Below, in pieces: positions 34,884-43,788 of a stretch of 55,903 bases of DNA. Numbering within the stretch: the first letter of the stretch is position 1; the number at the start of each line of letters is the position of its first letter. The stretch is taken from the IMG/VR virus record IMGVR_UViG_3300021085_003174, positions 1 to 55,903 of that record; one strand, 5' to 3'. This DNA comes from a virus. The notes beneath the pieces are model-generated. The model was not told the DNA's origin. It did no database searches and saw only the letters and a program-made list of their open reading frames with translations. The translations under genes were made by a program, and so were the position numbers.

Positions 34884-35789
34884 TTACTTTCCTGCAACTA
34901 TTTTAGCAATATAATCTTCCAACTTTATTTTTGCTTCCCATCCAAGGTGCTGATATGTTAACGATGGAATTGCTTTTCCATAAAATCGTTCACCACGACG
35001 TTCTGGAATCATAATGTGTTTGTGATTAAACATTTTTGCTACGTCAATAATTTTATGTGAAACTCCTGTACCAAGAGGATATTCTCCTTGTTGTCCCTTT
35101 TCGGCAGCCAACACCACACCACTTACAATATCGTTGATGTGAGTAAAATCTCTTGATTGTTTACCTGGTTCTACAACTGTAAGTGGTTCTCCGTTTGCAT
35201 ATTGTTCTTCAAAGATTCCTATTACGGTTGCATAATCACCTGTTCTAACTTGTCCGGGTCCGTACGCATTATAGAAATATGTAATTTCAAATTTAAGATC
35301 AAACCAATCTGCATAATTGTTGATAAGTTCAACCATTTTTGCTTTCATCCACGCATACGGAGAAAGGTTTTCGTCTTTGCCATCGTTTCCGAATTTACTT
35401 GAACTTGCTGAGTAAATTAACTTTGCCTTCTTTGATATACAATAATCAAGAACCATTTTTGTTCCTTGCATATTATAGTCCCAACAATTGTCAAATCCAT
35501 CAAAACTTGTTACGATTCTTGAAAACTCACCAAAATGAAAAACAACCTCGGGTTCAAATACATCAGCAACATCCGACTTTGTGTTACTCGCATCAAAATT
35601 TTTCGGAATCAAGTTCTGAGTATCCTTAACTATATATGTAACCTGTTTGCTTTTAATGTGATTGCTTTTACAACCACTACTATAATTGTCAATACTTACT
35701 ATCTCTATGGTTGGATGCTTTTCAAGAAGTCGTTTGATTAATGCAGTTCCAACGAATCCTGCACCTCCTGTGATTAATACCTTTTTCAT
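34884..35789 (-). CDS. NAD-dependent sugar epimerase/dehydratase
   Basis: An extended short-chain dehydrogenase (301 aa) acting on nucleotide sugars. The Rossmann motif is GGAGFVG (8-14). VFHFGEFS follows, then a catalytic Ser region SASSSKFG (127-134), Y145 and K149 in SPYAWMKAK. YFYNAYGPGQVRTGDYATVI and SRDFTHINDIV are typical of UDP-glucose 4-epimerase relatives. It is part of the sugar island; the substrate is not known. Confidence 0.93.
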   Translation of the reverse strand: MKKVLITGGAGFVGTALIKRLLEKHPTIEIVSIDNYSSGCKSNHIKSKQVTYIVKDTQNLIPKNFDASNTKSDVADVFEPEVVFHFGEFSRIVTSFDGFDNCWDYNMQGTKMVLDYCISKKAKLIYSASSSKFGNDGKDENLSPYAWMKAKMVELINNYADWFDLKFEITYFYNAYGPGQVRTGDYATVIGIFEEQYANGEPLTVVEPGKQSRDFTHINDIVSGVVLAAEKGQQGEYPLGTGVSHKIIDVAKMFNHKHIMIPERRGERFYGKAIPSLTYQHLGWEAKIKLEDYIAKIVAGK

Positions 35790-35811
35790 GTTTATATATA
35801 TATATACAGAC

Positions 35812-36219
35812 TTACTTCTTTTCTTTCAATCCAGTTAACTCACTTGAACTTCTTATTTTGTCGCCGAGACCATCAACCATTTCTATTTTATGTTTCTTGC
35901 AAACAACACTTTCTGGAACTTCACCCGTACTTCTATCTCCACCATTTGCAAAAATGTCGGGTTTGATTGCATCAAGAGAAGCACACACACTTTTGTCTTG
36001 ATCAATGCTGAGAAAAACTTCATCAACGATTTTAAGTGCTTCTACGATTTTTACTCTATCTGCTTCATCCATAAATGGTTTGCCTTTTTTAAGAACACAC
36101 TGATGGTTGTTGTTTACGATTACAACAAGACGATCACCAAGTTGTTTTGCCATTTCTAAATATTCCAAATGTCCTACATGAATAGGATCAAAGTATCCAC
36201 TAACTGCTACTGTTTTCAT
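35812..36219 (-). CDS. Nucleotidyltransferase of the RfaE/TagD type
   Basis: A 135-aa cytidylyltransferase-fold protein: SGYFDPIHVGHLEYL with HxGH (14-17), VVIVNNNHQCVLKKGKPFM, FANGGDRSTGEVPE and RSSSELTG. The GGDR and C-terminal serine motif resemble heptose-1-phosphate adenylyltransferases. ATG at 36219 is chosen because the family N terminus MKTVAVSGYFDP begins there. It follows the isomerase-like gene by 4 nt. Confidence 0.88.
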   Translation of the reverse strand: MKTVAVSGYFDPIHVGHLEYLEMAKQLGDRLVVIVNNNHQCVLKKGKPFMDEADRVKIVEALKIVDEVFLSIDQDKSVCASLDAIKPDIFANGGDRSTGEVPESVVCKKHKIEMVDGLGDKIRSSSELTGLKEKK

Positions 36220-36223
36220 AATG

Positions 36224-36595
36224 TTACTCTGATTTGTGTTTTTCTGGACGATCATAATCGTCTTGGACTCTAACAATATCATCTTCACCAAAATAAGTTC
36301 CGGTTTGGACTTCTACCAAAATCATATCTTCTGAATCACTTGGGTTTGCCATTCTGTGTTTTGCTCCAAGTGGAATCAACACGGTTTCACCTGGTTTGTA
36401 ATCTTCCGTGACATCATCTAAAGTTATTCGTGCAATCCCACTAACAACCGTCCATGCTTCTTGTCGTTTGTGATGATACTGATAACTAAGTCTTTGTCCT
36501 GGTTTCACAAAAATACGTTTAACTTTGCAGTAATCTGCGTCTAAGAGAATTTCATAATTTCCCCAAGGTCTAATGCTTTCGTCTGTTTCACTCAT
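36224..36595 (-). CDS. Cupin, mannose-6-phosphate isomerase type II-like
   Basis: A 123-aa single cupin: RPWGNYEILL, VKRIFVKPGQRLSYQYHHKR, EAWTVVSGIARITLD, PLGAKHRMANPSD and VEVQTGTYFGEDDIVRV-like. This is the C-terminal isomerase domain of ManC-type proteins standing alone, with the metal-binding histidines present. It should interconvert fructose-6-P and mannose-6-P. ATG at 36595 is preferred because an SD-like AGGTGGGG lies about 10 nt upstream, inside the small gene before it. Confidence 0.9.
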   Translation of the reverse strand: MSETDESIRPWGNYEILLDADYCKVKRIFVKPGQRLSYQYHHKRQEAWTVVSGIARITLDDVTEDYKPGETVLIPLGAKHRMANPSDSEDMILVEVQTGTYFGEDDIVRVQDDYDRPEKHKSE

Positions 36596-36600
36596 ATTTT

Positions 36601-36729
36601 TTATCCCCACCTATCTGCTAAATCTTGTGCAGATATTTGATTATTGTTTTTATTTTGTTTAATAATTTTTAATTTATTCGGTAAAATTATTGTACTATTT
36701 TTTATGATTTTAGTAAAGTTAATTTTCAT
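36601..36729 (-). CDS. Hidden 42-aa basic small protein
   Basis: A short gene reads MKINFTKIIKNSTIILPNKL and ends NNNQISAQDLADRWG. Its ATG overlaps the DHH-gene stop as ATGA (36729-36726), and its stop lies 5 nt before the next start, so it fills what would otherwise be a gap in the operon. It is lysine- and isoleucine-rich with a helical C terminus. The function is unknown. Confidence 0.65.
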   Translation of the reverse strand: MKINFTKIIKNSTIILPNKLKIIKQNKNNNQISAQDLADRWG

Positions 36730-37679
36730 TTTCCATAAACTCCTTCAAACTTTTCAATAAATTTATTCAACTCCGACTTTGGTAATTCATTAACACCGGC
36801 TGCTTTTTCTCTTCCTCCTCCGGTTGGAAACTGCAATGCAAGTTTGCTTGCTCCGTATGGATTTGTTTTTGGTGAACGAATGCTTACACGATAGTTTTCT
36901 TCGTCTATTGATGTTAATATAGCAAATGCTTTATCTGGATCATCGGTTGTTTGCTGGTTGCTATATATACCTGAATAACGAACTGATGCTTTAGTGTTAG
37001 GAAGTAATATCACTTTACCTGTGTTGGTATCATGTAAAATTTCGGAAGAACTTAGTTCTGATTTATCCGAAATCATCTGTGTGTGAATCTTGTTGTAAAT
37101 TTCCGATTTTTTTCTGTATTGAAATGGGGATGTATATTGATGCAAATCAAGATAAACATCTTTTGGATCAACTGTTAAATCCGATAATTCGTTTCCATAT
37201 CCATTGTAGTTTAATGTTTCACCTATTTCTTTAAGTTCTAGCATTATCATTTCATTGAAGCATGGATTAAGTTTTTCTGCCTGTTCGTGTAAATTATCTC
37301 CATATGCTCCACATATAGTCCAAGGCCTATGTAACCCATCTACATATTTATCAACTAATATATTTGTGCAACAATTTGGGTCTGCATCTACTCTTATTGA
37401 AAAATTATCACCGAGGTCTGTGTCACCTGTTTCGTGGTGATCAAACCATGAAACTTTATTGTTGTTTTTTAGTACCCCACCTATATAGTCTTTATTAGAC
37501 AACAATGAAATATCAAAAACAGAAAGTGTTGAGTTTTTAATATCAACTGCGTGTCGTAAAAGTTTTACATCTCGTTTGACTCCTGTGAAAACTTCACTTT
37601 TTTGTGGAAATTGTAAACGATACTGATGTAGACTAATAATTCCGTCTGCATCTCCGTTAAAAAAATCGTAGTACTTCAT
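36726..37679 (-). CDS. DHH/DHHA1 phosphoesterase-like protein
   Basis: A 317-aa protein with DHH motifs: FFNGDADGIISL (D10, D12), SVFDIS, WFDHHETG (D80-H81-H82) and GAYGDN. A C-terminal DHHA1 signature is PTGGGREKAAG. This superfamily cleaves small phosphodiesters or short oligonucleotides (RecJ, NrnA, c-di-NMP hydrolases). A role in recycling pGpG, pAp or cyclic-nucleotide signals is possible. It is coupled to the 42-aa gene by an ATGA overlap. Confidence 0.88.
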   Translation of the reverse strand: MKYYDFFNGDADGIISLHQYRLQFPQKSEVFTGVKRDVKLLRHAVDIKNSTLSVFDISLLSNKDYIGGVLKNNNKVSWFDHHETGDTDLGDNFSIRVDADPNCCTNILVDKYVDGLHRPWTICGAYGDNLHEQAEKLNPCFNEMIMLELKEIGETLNYNGYGNELSDLTVDPKDVYLDLHQYTSPFQYRKKSEIYNKIHTQMISDKSELSSSEILHDTNTGKVILLPNTKASVRYSGIYSNQQTTDDPDKAFAILTSIDEENYRVSIRSPKTNPYGASKLALQFPTGGGREKAAGVNELPKSELNKFIEKFEGVYGK

Positions 37680-37680
37680 T

Positions 37681-38523
37681 TTACTCCTCTGCTACTGCAC
37701 GACCTTTATCTGCTTTCCAATCTTGCTCAGGACGATCTATTTCTTCGTTTCTTTTAATAACCGCATCTAAAATTGGTGATTCGGTATTATTTTGTTTTGC
37801 AAAGTTTGCTAATGCGTTTGTGTCTTTCGGAAAACAAGTTCCACCAAATCCTCTTTTACCGTCATGTCCAGGTACTTTAGTATGACCTGTTCCAATTCTC
37901 GCATCCTGTGTTGCGATGCAACGAACATTTTCATAATTAATACCCACATCTGAACAAATGCTTTCTAGTTCATTGAAGAAACCAACCTTAACACTAAGAA
38001 ACACATTCTTTAAATATTTAATCATTTCTGCTTCACTTGGTTTGCACTGAATTACTTCTTTGTTAACAACTGAACCAATTCCGTTGTTATATGCCAATTC
38101 AAACATACGTTTCATTTTTTCATATAAAAACGGATCAGTAGAACCGAGTATCCATTGATCGCAATTCTTAAAATCTTCTTCCCAATTTTTCTCGGTAAGA
38201 AATTCAGGCATAAAATTAACATCAAGTTCTTCACTTGTTCCAGGTGGTACTGTAGAACGCAATACAATATACTTGCTATCATCTATTTCTTGTATTTCTT
38301 CGCATACTGAACGAACAATATCAAGATTTGCACTTCCATCTGCATTCATTGGTGTAGGAACTGCAACAAAAATAATTTCGGACTCCTCTACAAATGTTTC
38401 AATATCCAATGTTTTAGGATCTCTCTTTTCGGGAACTACATCCCATACCAGTACTTCTACGTGTGGTCTAAGCAATGTCATTGCATGACCCACGAAACCA
38501 TTACCAACTACTCCAATCTTCAT
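37681..38523 (-). CDS. UDP-glucose/GDP-mannose dehydrogenase family protein, shortened
   Basis: A nucleotide-sugar 6-dehydrogenase-like protein of 280 aa: GVVGNGFVGHAM (NAD loop), VAVPTPMNADGS, LRSTVPPGTS, SEAEMIKYLKNVFLSVKV and the catalytic cysteine in GFGGTCFPKD (C230). Family members usually exceed 380 aa. The C-terminal sugar-nucleotide-binding domain is missing, so the substrate or oligomer state must differ. The start at 38523 is set by SD GGAGG (38537-38533). Confidence 0.88.
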   Translation of the reverse strand: MKIGVVGNGFVGHAMTLLRPHVEVLVWDVVPEKRDPKTLDIETFVEESEIIFVAVPTPMNADGSANLDIVRSVCEEIQEIDDSKYIVLRSTVPPGTSEELDVNFMPEFLTEKNWEEDFKNCDQWILGSTDPFLYEKMKRMFELAYNNGIGSVVNKEVIQCKPSEAEMIKYLKNVFLSVKVGFFNELESICSDVGINYENVRCIATQDARIGTGHTKVPGHDGKRGFGGTCFPKDTNALANFAKQNNTESPILDAVIKRNEEIDRPEQDWKADKGRAVAEE

Positions 38524-38588
38524 ATAACGCAACCTCCATTAAATTAATGCGATATAACCTTTTATTATAAGTATTACTTTATTTAGTT

Positions 38589-39203
38589 TTAACTTACTTG
38601 ATATCGTCTAAGTTGCCAAAAAAACCAAACAAATACTCTTGGTATTTTTAGTATAAAACCATGGCCACGTTTAATTGGTGTTTGTGAATATAATCTTCTT
38701 GATATTATTTTTTTGTACCAACTTACATTTTCAAATGTATAGTCTATTATATACACATCCTTGGTTTTTGGTAAATCATCTATATCATAATCCGACCAGT
38801 TTCCCAAATCTACAAATGCTCCGTCTATGAGTTTATTAAAGTCATTTACAAAAACACAATCTTTTATGGTTATGTTTGATACTTGACACTTTATGGTAAA
38901 ATGATGTTTGGTGTTTTTAGATACAAACCGACAATTTTCAAATAACATAAATCCACCACGAACTATATCTACGCAATCCTCAAACCCACCTATAATTGTG
39001 CAATCTTTTACAACAACATTGTGGCAATAAGATAACTTCAATCCTTCTGCAACGGGGCCTGCGTCTATTGTGCAATTTTCAATTCTTATTTTTTGCTTCG
39101 GCATACCGGGTCTCCACATGAACCCAAGTGCATTGCTCTGTATGCCGTTTTTTAAATCACCTTTAAATGATTTTCCTTTAATGAGTATTTCATTCACTTC
39201 CAC
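38589..39203 (-). CDS. Right-handed beta-helix protein (204 aa)
   Basis: Repeating strand-turn units typical of parallel beta-helices: IRIENCTIDAGP, VVVKDCTIIGG, FMLFENCRFVS, ITIKDCVFVND and VYIIDYTFENV. The stacked C-T/C-R/C-V positions resemble pectate-lyase-like folds of tailspikes and polysaccharide lyases. It lacks a trimerisation tail. The neighbouring glycan genes suggest carbohydrate binding or modification. Confidence 0.8.
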   Translation of the reverse strand: MEVNEILIKGKSFKGDLKNGIQSNALGFMWRPGMPKQKIRIENCTIDAGPVAEGLKLSYCHNVVVKDCTIIGGFEDCVDIVRGGFMLFENCRFVSKNTKHHFTIKCQVSNITIKDCVFVNDFNKLIDGAFVDLGNWSDYDIDDLPKTKDVYIIDYTFENVSWYKKIISRRLYSQTPIKRGHGFILKIPRVFVWFFWQLRRYQVS

Positions 39204-40003
39204 TTTCTCTTTATGCGATCAATTGCATTTTTATCAGAAACATTGGTGGAATTTCCAAGTGATGATCCAAAAATATTAAGAACTTCGTTTTTGCTGAGTT
39301 TTTTCTCATCATCAAGTGACTTTACTCGTTCTTTGGCGTCGTGGACACCTTTGATGATATTGCTTGTCATTTGACTACTTGTAATTCCTAACCAAGTTAT
39401 TAGTCCTGGTATTTTTCCCACTAACCAACCGAATAGTTGGGTAATTATTGGTAATAATGCAGGACCTGCAATAACACACACCGCAATTGCTCCTATTAGT
39501 CCGAATGTACCGGTTAACCATGCCCATAGAGATGAAAAGAATCCATCCTTTTCCTCCTTTGCTTTTAATTCACCTAAACTAATTAATTTTTCTTCGGTAT
39601 CTTTTAAATCGTGTCCTAGAATTTCCTTTCGTCTACTTAATTCTATTACATCAACATCCCTATCTGTTAGATTTTCAATTGCAATCTCATTATTGTTTAT
39701 TACATCTTCTATGTGAATCTTGTCACCCGGTTGAGGTAACCCTACAATCTCTTGTGCTTTTTGTGCAAAGTTAAGTGCAACTAAATCTTCTTTTGATTTG
39801 TCTTCTGATATTGATAATGCGTCTACCGCACCTGATACAAACGCACGGGTGTGTCTTTCCAACTCTCCTTCTTTTCTTGTTATTTCTCCTGCAATTTCTT
39901 GTCTGCTTTCTTTCAGTCCCCAGTTTGGGAATGTTACGCAACTAGATGTAAACATAACTAAGGTAAATAAGATCGCAGTAATTATATTTTTTTTAACTCT
40001 CAT
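39194..40003 (-). CDS. Probable lipoprotein with central membrane segments (269 aa)
   Basis: A basic N terminus and hydrophobic stretch (KKNIITAILFTLVMFTSSC) look like a lipoprotein signal with C22 as the lipidated residue, though the -3 residue is Thr rather than Leu. A long helix (about 30-150) is followed by hydrophobic segments around 155-210 and a charged tail. An envelope-spanning protein, including a unimolecular spanin, is possible, but the mid-protein membrane segment is not the usual spanin layout. Confidence 0.7.
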   Translation of the reverse strand: MRVKKNIITAILFTLVMFTSSCVTFPNWGLKESRQEIAGEITRKEGELERHTRAFVSGAVDALSISEDKSKEDLVALNFAQKAQEIVGLPQPGDKIHIEDVINNNEIAIENLTDRDVDVIELSRRKEILGHDLKDTEEKLISLGELKAKEEKDGFFSSLWAWLTGTFGLIGAIAVCVIAGPALLPIITQLFGWLVGKIPGLITWLGITSSQMTSNIIKGVHDAKERVKSLDDEKKLSKNEVLNIFGSSLGNSTNVSDKNAIDRIKRKWK

Positions 40004-40856
40004 TTATATTATATATATCTCGGTTTACTCTTTTTTTAAAATTATTATACTCGGCAATCACATGACGATTACCAAGTTGTCTGAAATTATTTATTTTTAT
40101 ATAGTTTTTATTCTTGTTTATAAGTGTGCGATCTTCACATACTACATTATTTAGTAAAGTAAATTGTTGTACTTTTATTTTTCTACTTTTCATATAACCA
40201 CAACAATGCATCATAAATGTATCATCATGACCATATCCAACAAACACATCAGGTATTCCTATGTACTTCGCAAGTTTAGCAGATATACAAGTGAACCAAC
40301 CACCCGCCCATTTAAACTTTTCACATTTTACTAATCCAGATTCTCCGTGAGTTTTTTTCAAAACTTTACATATGTCTACATTTTCACAAAATCCAATATT
40401 TTCTTTTTTATAGTTTTCATTAACTATGATGTCCCATGTTGAATCCCATAACCTAACCACCTGTGGTGTTATTATATAATATTCGTTAGGAATATTTTTT
40501 AACTCCGATAGTATGTTAGTAAGCAGTTCGTTGTTGAAGTGTAGGTCAACATCTAGGAATATTAAATTATCGTTTATATCAGCATCGTTTATACAAACCC
40601 GGCGGTGTTCATTGACACCAAAATATTCAGTTGTTACTAGACTTTTTATTTTTCCATTGAACGTGTGTGATACTGCGTTAAAAATTGAAATTTGTTTTTC
40701 AAGTTCCGTGTTATGTTTGATTACACTTTTATTGATGTTTAATACACTTTTTATTTCAACATTAGATGTGTCGTATATAGACTCTTCAAGTTGATTGATA
40801 ACACGTTTATAGTTTTCAAGTTCATGTGGGAATATATGTATGGATATGGTGTTCAT
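39993..40856 (-). CDS. Glycosyltransferase (GT-A type)
   Basis: A 287-aa protein with a metal-binding DxD in IFLDVDLHFN and an acceptor-side motif KWAGGWFTCISA followed by GYGHDDTFMM, like galactosyltransferase-type folds. It is preceded by a larger glycosyltransferase with an ATGA overlap (40853-40856) and overlaps the lipoprotein gene by 11 bp. It probably extends or decorates a glycan. Confidence 0.85.
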   Translation of the reverse strand: MNTISIHIFPHELENYKRVINQLEESIYDTSNVEIKSVLNINKSVIKHNTELEKQISIFNAVSHTFNGKIKSLVTTEYFGVNEHRRVCINDADINDNLIFLDVDLHFNNELLTNILSELKNIPNEYYIITPQVVRLWDSTWDIIVNENYKKENIGFCENVDICKVLKKTHGESGLVKCEKFKWAGGWFTCISAKLAKYIGIPDVFVGYGHDDTFMMHCCGYMKSRKIKVQQFTLLNNVVCEDRTLINKNKNYIKINNFRQLGNRHVIAEYNNFKKRVNRDIYNINES

Positions 40857-43090
40857 TGAAATAAACTGTAAAATGCGAATTTTAACATATATTCTTCTCT
40901 GTCAGGAGAACGTTTGTATTTGGTGAGGACGGAAGCATAAAAAGATATAGGTTTTTTGTATATAACAGTTCTTGGTATGGAAAAACACGAACCCACGAAT
41001 GTTTTATATTTTTCGTGATATGTTTTATTCATAGTTTCTTTATACCAGACTCTGGGTGTCTTATAATTTTTTATTTTTTTATGTTGATCTATGTTTAATC
41101 CAAGTACCTTTCCGATTATTGGATTGAATTCTGTATAATTATCTTCGCATATGTGTGTGAAAGTTGAATGTAAGTCTATGTTTGTTTGATTGTGGGTGAA
41201 ATATATTACACTTGGAAGTTCTTCATAAAAAGTGCATATAAATTGTAAGAATATCCCAAACGGTCCGTAATTTTGGAAATTGGTAAAGGAATTTAAACAA
41301 GGAGATACATTACCATCAATTAGTATCTTACACGATATTGGTATTCTGTTTATTGAAAACAATGTTTCCGTAGAACGCACGGCAACTAACATTTTTTCTG
41401 TGTTGGTTATTATAAAGTCGGATAACTTATTTTTTATATGCGTATTGTTTATATATGAGTATATTTCATTCTGAATAAAATCTAAACTCGAAGTTAAACT
41501 CGTCTGTTTTATTTTATTTATCAATTCTAACTCAGCATAAGTTAAATTAACATCTTCGTTTCTATTAAAAAAATAATCAGAAATTTCTTTTTTTATTGCT
41601 TTGTTTTTTATTTGATATATTTTCTCTTTTGTTGATAAGTCGGTTGACGGATTATATCTATTTTTACTTAATATAAGTTCACGTGATACATACTTTCTGT
41701 CTGATTTATTCCCGTGAAACAATACGGTGATATCTAAGTTTGCATATCCAATTCCATTTACAATTTTTTTATTTCGTTTACACCAATCTACATAGGTTTG
41801 CTTAAACTCATCTGTCATATTAGAAAAGACACGGTCATTGAGTATAGTTTTGTGTGTCTGTTCGTTATAGTAAAACCCGATTAAATTTAAGATATCACCT
41901 CCTCCTATGATTGATAGATCATATAAATTATTTTTTTCAAGAAAGCTTCTATGGTAGCAGTGACCGTATCCAGGTTCGTTTTTTCGTGATAATATAATTT
42001 GCAAATCATGTTCTACACTTGTATGTGATAGCATATATGCAGACGAATGTTTGTGTTGAAGTGTGGGTGCTACTCTTTGCTTGACCGAGTTTGCAAATAT
42101 CTGCACTACTCCATAAAATTTCGTAGCAATTATAACTTGCTTCCACCAATCATTTTCGTTAAAGGTTATATCTGCATCAACCCATGCTATATACTCGTAG
42201 CTTTTCTTCAATAGTGCATCAATTCCTATATTTAATAATTGTTCTTTTTTCCAGAATATGGAATCAGTTTTAATTGATATAATATTGTCTGTAAGTTTAT
42301 ATATTCTATGTAATGAGTTATCTGAGTAGGTTTCTATTACAAGTGGGTTAATTCCGGTTGCTTTTATTGAGTTTAAAAATTTTACAAAATTTAAAAATTT
42401 GCTTTTATAGTTACACGGGTTGAAGTAGCAACACACAACTCCGAGTGAGCTTATTGGTGGGTTGTAATTAATTAAGTTTTTGTATAATGTTTTACTTTTT
42501 TTAAGATTATTCTTTGTTTTAGTGTGTGTTATGTAATATCCATCTGAGTATTTTAACTTTTTACTATTAGTGGCTCCGTTTATTTGTTCGTGTAATTTTT
42601 TCTTCCACTTTAGTTTTTTATCATTACGATATATTCTACCTTGATAATCTGGAAAGTTAACTGCATTGTTTTTATCTTTATCAATACTCATTCCCATTTT
42701 TTTTATTTCACCATCACTAACTCCCGTAAAATAATTTAACCGAGGAATCCAAAATAAATCAGAACTTGTTTCCATAACCAAGTTGTGTATGTTTTTTATC
42801 AAAGATTCTGATGGTAGTTCATCTGAATCTAAATTAAATATATATTCATTCTTGCACAATGCAAAGAATATATTTTTATGTGAAGCAAAATCATTTAATA
42901 ATTTCCTGAATATATGTTTATCAACTTTTTTAATATATTCCTTTATTATTACCGACTTGCTAAAATCTGAAATTACAACAATTTCGTCTCCTGCTTTTTT
43001 ATACTTATTTAAAAAGTCAATCAATTCTACAAATGAGTGTGATTCCTCACCAACACATATTGCAAAACTTATTTTAGGTTTTACTTGCAT
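40853..43090 (-). CDS. Large multidomain glycosyltransferase
   Basis: A 745-aa protein with at least two GT-A modules. The first has ISFAICVGEESHS and FNLDSDELPS (DxD). The second has VVCCYFNPCNYKSK, FWKKEQLLNIGIDALLKKSY and AWVDADITFNENDWW (DxD). The C-terminal ~250 residues are not assigned. ATG at 43090 is chosen: SD AGAGGA lies about 9 nt upstream, and the family-like sequence begins there. It is coupled to the following transferase by ATGA. Confidence 0.88.
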   Translation of the reverse strand: MQVKPKISFAICVGEESHSFVELIDFLNKYKKAGDEIVVISDFSKSVIIKEYIKKVDKHIFRKLLNDFASHKNIFFALCKNEYIFNLDSDELPSESLIKNIHNLVMETSSDLFWIPRLNYFTGVSDGEIKKMGMSIDKDKNNAVNFPDYQGRIYRNDKKLKWKKKLHEQINGATNSKKLKYSDGYYITHTKTKNNLKKSKTLYKNLINYNPPISSLGVVCCYFNPCNYKSKFLNFVKFLNSIKATGINPLVIETYSDNSLHRIYKLTDNIISIKTDSIFWKKEQLLNIGIDALLKKSYEYIAWVDADITFNENDWWKQVIIATKFYGVVQIFANSVKQRVAPTLQHKHSSAYMLSHTSVEHDLQIILSRKNEPGYGHCYHRSFLEKNNLYDLSIIGGGDILNLIGFYYNEQTHKTILNDRVFSNMTDEFKQTYVDWCKRNKKIVNGIGYANLDITVLFHGNKSDRKYVSRELILSKNRYNPSTDLSTKEKIYQIKNKAIKKEISDYFFNRNEDVNLTYAELELINKIKQTSLTSSLDFIQNEIYSYINNTHIKNKLSDFIITNTEKMLVAVRSTETLFSINRIPISCKILIDGNVSPCLNSFTNFQNYGPFGIFLQFICTFYEELPSVIYFTHNQTNIDLHSTFTHICEDNYTEFNPIIGKVLGLNIDQHKKIKNYKTPRVWYKETMNKTYHEKYKTFVGSCFSIPRTVIYKKPISFYASVLTKYKRSPDREEYMLKFAFYSLFQ

Positions 43091-43769
43091 CAAAGTCTTC
43101 CTCTGATTCAATTCCCGGTTGATCTACAAAACTTTTTATATCACTTAGCATTTCATAAAATGCAGCTAAACTGCCAAATCTATCTATTATTAGTTTTTTG
43201 AATCTTGCGTTGTTTAAATTTGAAATATCTTGCTTTAATATTTTATTCAACAACAACTTACTTTGCTTTACCTCGGTTAACGTCTCGGTTTTTGTTATGA
43301 TGGCAGCTGAGTGTGTTGTATTATCGAATATTTTTAACCTCTTCCAGTCTAACATATATAATTTTGGTTGTTTGATTTCATACATTTTATATGTACGATA
43401 GCAATCAAATTCAAGCAAATTGTTTTTTACATATTTTGAATAAAATGATCTAGGTCTATCAATTAATTGCGAAAATGGTCCTTTTAGTTCATATTTTCGT
43501 TTTATCAATGATAGGGTGTCTTTTATTATTACTCGTTTTAAAAACGCATATAACTTAGACTCAGGGATATATTCTATGTTTAATCCATGCAAAAGCAAAC
43601 TTCCACCTTTGTTAAACTTACCAAGAACCAAGACTAAACGATTTAATTTTCTACGGGAAGCTTCACTTCGGTATCTAAATGATATTATTTGTCCAGGTTC
43701 TATTTTCGGTCGAGCAACAGAAACATTTCCTCCGATTAGTCTTTGTAAGTACTTAGCATAGTAGGTCAT
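43074..43769 (-). CDS. Protein of unknown function (231 aa), possible myovirus core protein
   Basis: A basic protein with RPKIEPGQIISFRYRSEASR and LLLHGLNIEYIPESK. The GLN-x-x-YIP pattern recalls a conserved T4-like virion/DNA-handling protein, but this is from memory and weak. A TTG at 43781 is less likely than the ATG at 43769. It lies within the glycosyltransferase operon and overlaps the next gene by 17 bp. Confidence 0.6.
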   Translation of the reverse strand: MTYYAKYLQRLIGGNVSVARPKIEPGQIISFRYRSEASRRKLNRLVLVLGKFNKGGSLLLHGLNIEYIPESKLYAFLKRVIIKDTLSLIKRKYELKGPFSQLIDRPRSFYSKYVKNNLLEFDCYRTYKMYEIKQPKLYMLDWKRLKIFDNTTHSAAIITKTETLTEVKQSKLLLNKILKQDISNLNNARFKKLIIDRFGSLAAFYEMLSDIKSFVDQPGIESEEDFDASKT

Positions 43770-43788
43770 AATAATATACAAGTGTATA

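Noticed and set aside
39194-40003. Unimolecular spanin
   Set aside because: The lipoprotein-like start fits, but the membrane segments are in the middle rather than at the C terminus, and the lipobox is not canonical.
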